Made by a program: the position numbers and the translations under genes. This document shows positions 9,078 through 12,686 of a stretch of 12,686 nt of DNA, piece by piece. The stretch spans positions 391 through 13,076 of the forward strand of contig FLMG01001692.1 in assembly GCA_900088475.1 (NCBI GenBank), in the 5' to 3' direction. A model generated the notes under the pieces. The model had not been told where the DNA came from. It saw only the letters and a list, made by a program, of their open reading frames with translations, and ran no database searches. Origin of the DNA: Hyphochytrium catenoides. Lineage: Eukaryota; Sar; Hyphochytriomycetes; Hyphochytriales; Hyphochytriaceae. The stretch's first letter is position 1; each line of letters begins with the position of its first letter.

Positions 9078-11806
9078 AAGAGCTTGACCTCAAGAGAGTA
9101 TGTGAGATGGTAAGCAACCCCTTTCAGTTAGATGCGGAGAGAGTGAGTGGCATTCTACCTGGGCGTCTATACGCTCTTGACGAAATATGTTGCTGTCTTA
9201 GTTGTCCCTATCCTCTTGCTAGTCAAGTCTTGTCTGGCTTCGCCTTATGCTTGGGCCCTCACTACTGATTATGGACAACTCGTCATTCGTGTTTGCTGAC
9301 TACTTCACGCTCTCATCGTCTCTGCTATGTGGGGCACAGGTCAAGGAACTCCTGATTGAAGAGTCAAATGTTCAGCCCGTTAGAAGTCCCGTTATTGTAA
9401 GTATGGCGAGCAAGAGCAAGGCTCGACGGGCTTTTCGCGTCTCCCCCTCCCCACTCCTCGTCGCTGCGCCCCTGTTCTGTATAACGCCGCCTTCCTTCAT
9501 TGTCTCACGCTTGTCGCTGTTTTGCAAGCCGGCGTTCTTCATTCATTTCTTGCCCTACCTCTAGCATCTGAACTCTTCGCCTCTTTTCTTTCTTCTGCAA
9601 GGTATGTGGCGACATCCACGGACAGTTCTATGACCTGCTCCAGCTTTTCAAAACTGGCGGCAACATTCCAGAAACCAACTACGTGTTTATGGTAAGGCAG
9701 TTGCATCTTCCTTGCGTCAGCTCCCTCCCTGCACTCGCCTCAGTCTTCAGACTCTAGTTGTGTGCATATGGCGGTCACTTATATTCGTTTTGGCGCTCTT
9801 TGCTGTTTTAGAACTATACGAAGTGTTCAGCATCTGACCTACGGTCCATTCTTTCTCTCTTATCTGTGTCTCTCTTCGGGGGCTGTTGCCCTTCCGGACT
9901 GTCTTTCTGTCTTCTTCTTTACGGATCTGGGTTTTGCTTGTTGAACGTTATTAGGGAGACTTTGTAGATAGAGGCCACAACAGTGTGGAGACCTTTGAGC
10001 TCCTTCTATGTTTAAAAGCGAGGTGAGCCGTGTACCTCTTCCTCCACATTCCCCAGTATTATCCTTTGTCAGTCGGCGGTATTCCCTTGGAGTCAGGTGC
10101 TTTTGACGTCTTGTCACTTCTTAGTATTTGCCCACCACTGGCAATGGGCTTTTTAAAGGCATGCTCTTAGCTGTATGTCACTCCTGAATACCGGTCTTCT
10201 GACATTAGTATCTCTTCTGTCTTTCTTAGATATCCTGAGAACATCACACTGCTTCGGGGCAATCATGAGAGCCGTCAGATCACTCAGGTGTATGGGTTCT
10301 ACGATGAGTGCCTCAAGAAGTATGGCAATGCCAATCCATGGAAATACTGCACAGACGTTTTTGACTATCTCAACTTAGCGGCGGTGCGTTCCACTTCTCC
10401 TCTAAAGTGTACCTTCATTTGACAAGTCTCTCGCTGGGTTTAGAGAGTTCTTTGCCACGTATCTATCCGTCTTCTCCCCTTTCTTTTGCTGTCTATCCTG
10501 TTATTCACGTCGACTTTATTTATCCCACCTTTGATGTCTGGTTGCCTTCTTCCCAGCTACTTAGTCATTTATCTTTTCTCCAGCCTATGGGCAGCTAACC
10601 TCTACATTCGGCTGGTAGATTATCGATGGCAAGATTCTTTGCGTCCATGGAGGTCTCTCACCAAAGCTGAATACGATAGACCAGGTTTGTGCCTGTTCTT
10701 TCTTTGGGCCTTTATGATCGCCACCTACGTACCAAACTCTGGCTATAGAGCAGCACACTGTCCGCTCTCTTTTCAGCAGTCGTGAACTCGTTCTTGGCTT
10801 CCCTGCTACCATCTCTCATGGTCACTTGGTGTCAAGTCCTTCTGTCTGCCGTCAAAACTAAAATGTGGCTAGTGCCCGTTCCTCGTTTTAGCTCCAACAA
10901 CTGGCTCACCTTCTGGCTCTGTCTTCCTAGATCCGCACTATAGAGCGCCAGCAAGAGATACCTCACGAAGGCGCCTTCTGCGACTTGATGTGGTCTGACC
11001 CAGAAGACATAGAGAAGTGGGCACTCAGTCCCAGAGGAGCGGGTTATCTCTTTGGTTCAAAAGTCACATCAGAGGTCAGGATTGAATTGTTGCAATCTTT
11101 AACTTATTATATTAATTCGCGATCTCCGTTTCTGCTTAGCCTTTACTCATATCAGAAGCTCTATTTGTCGAGACTTTTGCCTTGCTCCTGTCTATTGCCA
11201 TAGCCTCTCTCCTCTTTGACACGCATCTGCCTGCTACTTTGCAGTTTAATCATATCAACGGCCTGGAGTTGATATGCCGCGCGCACCAGCTGGTGCAAGA
11301 AGGGTACAAGTATATGTTCCCTGACAAGAACTTAGTCACCGTCTGGTCAGCTCCGAACTATTGCTACCGATGCGGGAACGTTGCTGCCATCCTTGCCTTT
11401 GATGAGAATCTAGAGAGAGAGTTCAGGATGTTCCGAGAGGTGAGATGACTCGTCTGTGCTGTATACTCTTCTGCCTGTGGCTGGTCATCTGGGGTGTCGA
11501 TGGCCTTCAGTCTTCCTCTTTTGGTACTTCCACAAAGCCATGGTTGTCTACCCACTGTCCCTAGTTATAGCCTTGGGTGCTCTAATGCGGCAACCAGTGC
11601 CGTCCTTATTGCGTTATTTCCTGCTTTCTCCTCTTATAATGGAGAAAGAATCTTTGGAGCTGCCCGCTCTTGAACATAGCTTGACTCATCATGTTCTGTT
11701 CTCTGAGCTGAGCGGCGCCTTCAGATTATCTAACTGCGTCTCGATTGTCTAGGTCCCCGAATCGACGGAGGCCACCACGCGAAGTAAAGTGCCGTATTTC
11801 CTCTAG
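9023..11806 (+). CDS. PPP6C: Serine/threonine protein phosphatase, PP6-type catalytic subunit, 9 exons
   Basis: PP2A-family metallophosphatase removing phosphate from Ser/Thr. PP6/Sit4 works with SAPS-type regulatory subunits in cell-cycle, mitotic and trafficking control. Exons: 9023-9109, 9340-9396, 9602-9691, 9955-10022, 10230-10383, 10619-10684, 10931-11074, 11245-11439, 11753-11806; sum 915 nt, 304 residues plus TAG (human PP6 is 305). Seven introns are phase 0; only intron 4 is phase 2. Metal ligands: D52 and H54 (GDIHG), D80 (GDFVDRG), N112 (RGNHE), H162 (VHGGLSP), H236 (RAHQ); catalytic H113. [11 protein letters not shown] precedes the C-terminal YFL, the carboxymethylated tail of PP2A/PP4/PP6. 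PP6-like rather than PP4-like features: [59 protein letters not shown] and PYFL. PP4-like residues also occur (GYLFGS, NVAAIL), so PP4 is the alternative. An odd H86-N87 follows GDFVDRG, where PP2A-like enzymes have YY or FY. Confidence 0.94.
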
Positions 11807-12045
11807 AATTGAAGGCGTTGAGATTGGTCTGAGGTGATTGTTACGATGTCCATCCGCCAGGGTAGAATGTAGGGAAACTAATGATGAAGATTGATAGCAT
11901 GTTCCTTTCCTTGGCGCATGAGGAAACTGACCATGAAGACACGGTGGAGTGATGAGTTCCCTAATTGGTTAGGATAAGAAAGCTCAAGAACGCAGAAGGG
12001 AGAAGAGACTCAAAACAAGCGTGCTATCTCACTAGGGGAATGAGC

Positions 12046-12238
12046 CGCGCGCGCGAGAGAGAGAGGACCATGCTAGAGGAGGACCGCCGCTCTTCTCTGC
12101 TGCCGCGGCAACCCCTTTGGCTCCTTCCTATTATTCTTTTCCCACTCTCTCTCTCTCTCTCCTTTGCCGCTGTAACCTAAAGGACTCGTGGGCCTTCTGT
12201 CTCCCTCTCTCTCTCTCTTTCTCTCTCTCGCGCGCGCG
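12046..12238. repeat. Inverted CG/GA versus CT/CG simple repeat pair
   Basis: A 19-nt arm at 12046-12064, five CG units then GA repeats, is the exact reverse complement of 12220-12238, TC repeats then CG units. Arms are separated by about 155 nt that contain another CT run (12145-12161). The arms could form a long hairpin in RNA or a cruciform in DNA. Both arms are low complexity, so chance pairing of simple repeats is also possible. Confidence 0.75.
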
Positions 12239-12254
12239 CGCGACGCGCGCGCGT
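12229..12254. repeat. Alternating CG tract (potential Z-DNA)
   Basis: Seven CG dinucleotides at 12229-12242, one A, then five more at 12244-12253. The segment 12243-12254 is a perfect palindrome (A, five CG, T). Alternating CG is the strongest known Z-DNA-forming sequence. It directly follows the CT tract of 12201-12229. Confidence 0.9.
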
Positions 12255-12644
12255 CCACTCTCCAACAGTTCCTCTTGCACTCAAAATGACTCTTCAGTCA
12301 GCCTCTCCTGCCCTTTTGCCAGGGCGACTATCTTAGGAAATTCGCAGTCCTAATAGCTTGATAGGTTCTTTGATTGGAAGGGTTTATTACCATTAATGCG
12401 ACGAGATCGGAACACCTTCCTAGGTCTTGAATACTTCATTGAGACCATGAAACGTTCCTCTTTACAATGCTATAGAAGGGGTGATTTTGAATCATTCAGG
12501 ATTGTTTCCTTCACTGTTCCGGTAACGGCTACATTTACTGAAGCCATTCACTTATTTCTTGGTTCTTCTGTTCAAAGTCTCCCCCTTCGCCATCTCTCTC
12601 GCTCTGTTTCCTCTCTTTTTTGGTGCTCTTCTGTCTCTGCGTAG

Positions 12645-12647
12645 CTC

Positions 12648-12678
<31 letters not shown>

Positions 12679-12686
12679 CTCTCTCT
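12645..12686. repeat. CT simple repeat at the right edge
   Basis: CT dinucleotides with two TTCT interruptions run to the last base, mirroring the left edge on the same strand. Confidence 0.95.

Larger units (their letters stand above)
11807..12686. other. Downstream of the phosphatase: 3' UTR and repeat-rich spacer, no gene seen
   Basis: Begins with the presumed 3' UTR of the phosphatase. No reading frame in the stretch has recognisable motifs. About 12046-12254 holds CG, GA and CT simple repeats; 12255-12640 is unremarkable unique sequence; the end is a CT tract. A canonical polyadenylation signal is not evident. Confidence 0.7.

Noticed and set aside
11881-11930. ATGATGA and CTGA, spaced like C and D boxes of a snoRNA
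   Set aside because: The flanks do not form a terminal stem, and short boxes at this spacing are expected by chance.

Overview
The window is nuclear DNA from an intron-rich eukaryote. It holds two complete protein-coding genes, both on the + strand and in tandem. All 22 introns could be placed by matching splice signals, reading phase and family protein sequence. Long CT/GA low-complexity tracts in the leader and introns, moderate GC, intron-dense genes and lysine/glutamate-rich extensions suggest an alveolate protist, coccidian-like or chromerid-like. This is inference; the sequence alone does not fix the species.

Layout: 1-100 is a CT-rich simple repeat and 101-262 the leader of gene 1. 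Gene 1 (263-6910, 15 exons, 941 codons) encodes a Noc3/NOC3L-type nucleolar complex protein used in 60S ribosomal subunit assembly. Positions 6911-9022 are intergenic with no gene I can support, but hold a GAGACG hexamer cluster, a small direct repeat and a possible three-way-junction fold. Gene 2 (9023-11806, 9 exons, 304 codons) encodes a PP2A-family serine/threonine phosphatase catalytic subunit, closest to PP6/Sit4. Positions 11807-12686 contain no gene I can see; they carry CT and CG simple repeats, including an inverted CG/GA-CT/CG pair, and end in another CT tract.

The two genes are housekeeping functions with no obvious direct link: ribosome biogenesis, and PP6-type cell-cycle/trafficking phosphatase signalling. 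They are 2.1 kb apart, so they are probably separate transcription units. I see no mobile element, CRISPR array, prokaryotic operon or virus. I found no undescribed system. The most notable points are a GC-AG intron in NOC3 that has no in-frame stop and a length divisible by three, competing splice acceptors in the same gene, the intergenic signals, and an unusual His-Asn after the GDFVDRG motif of the phosphatase.
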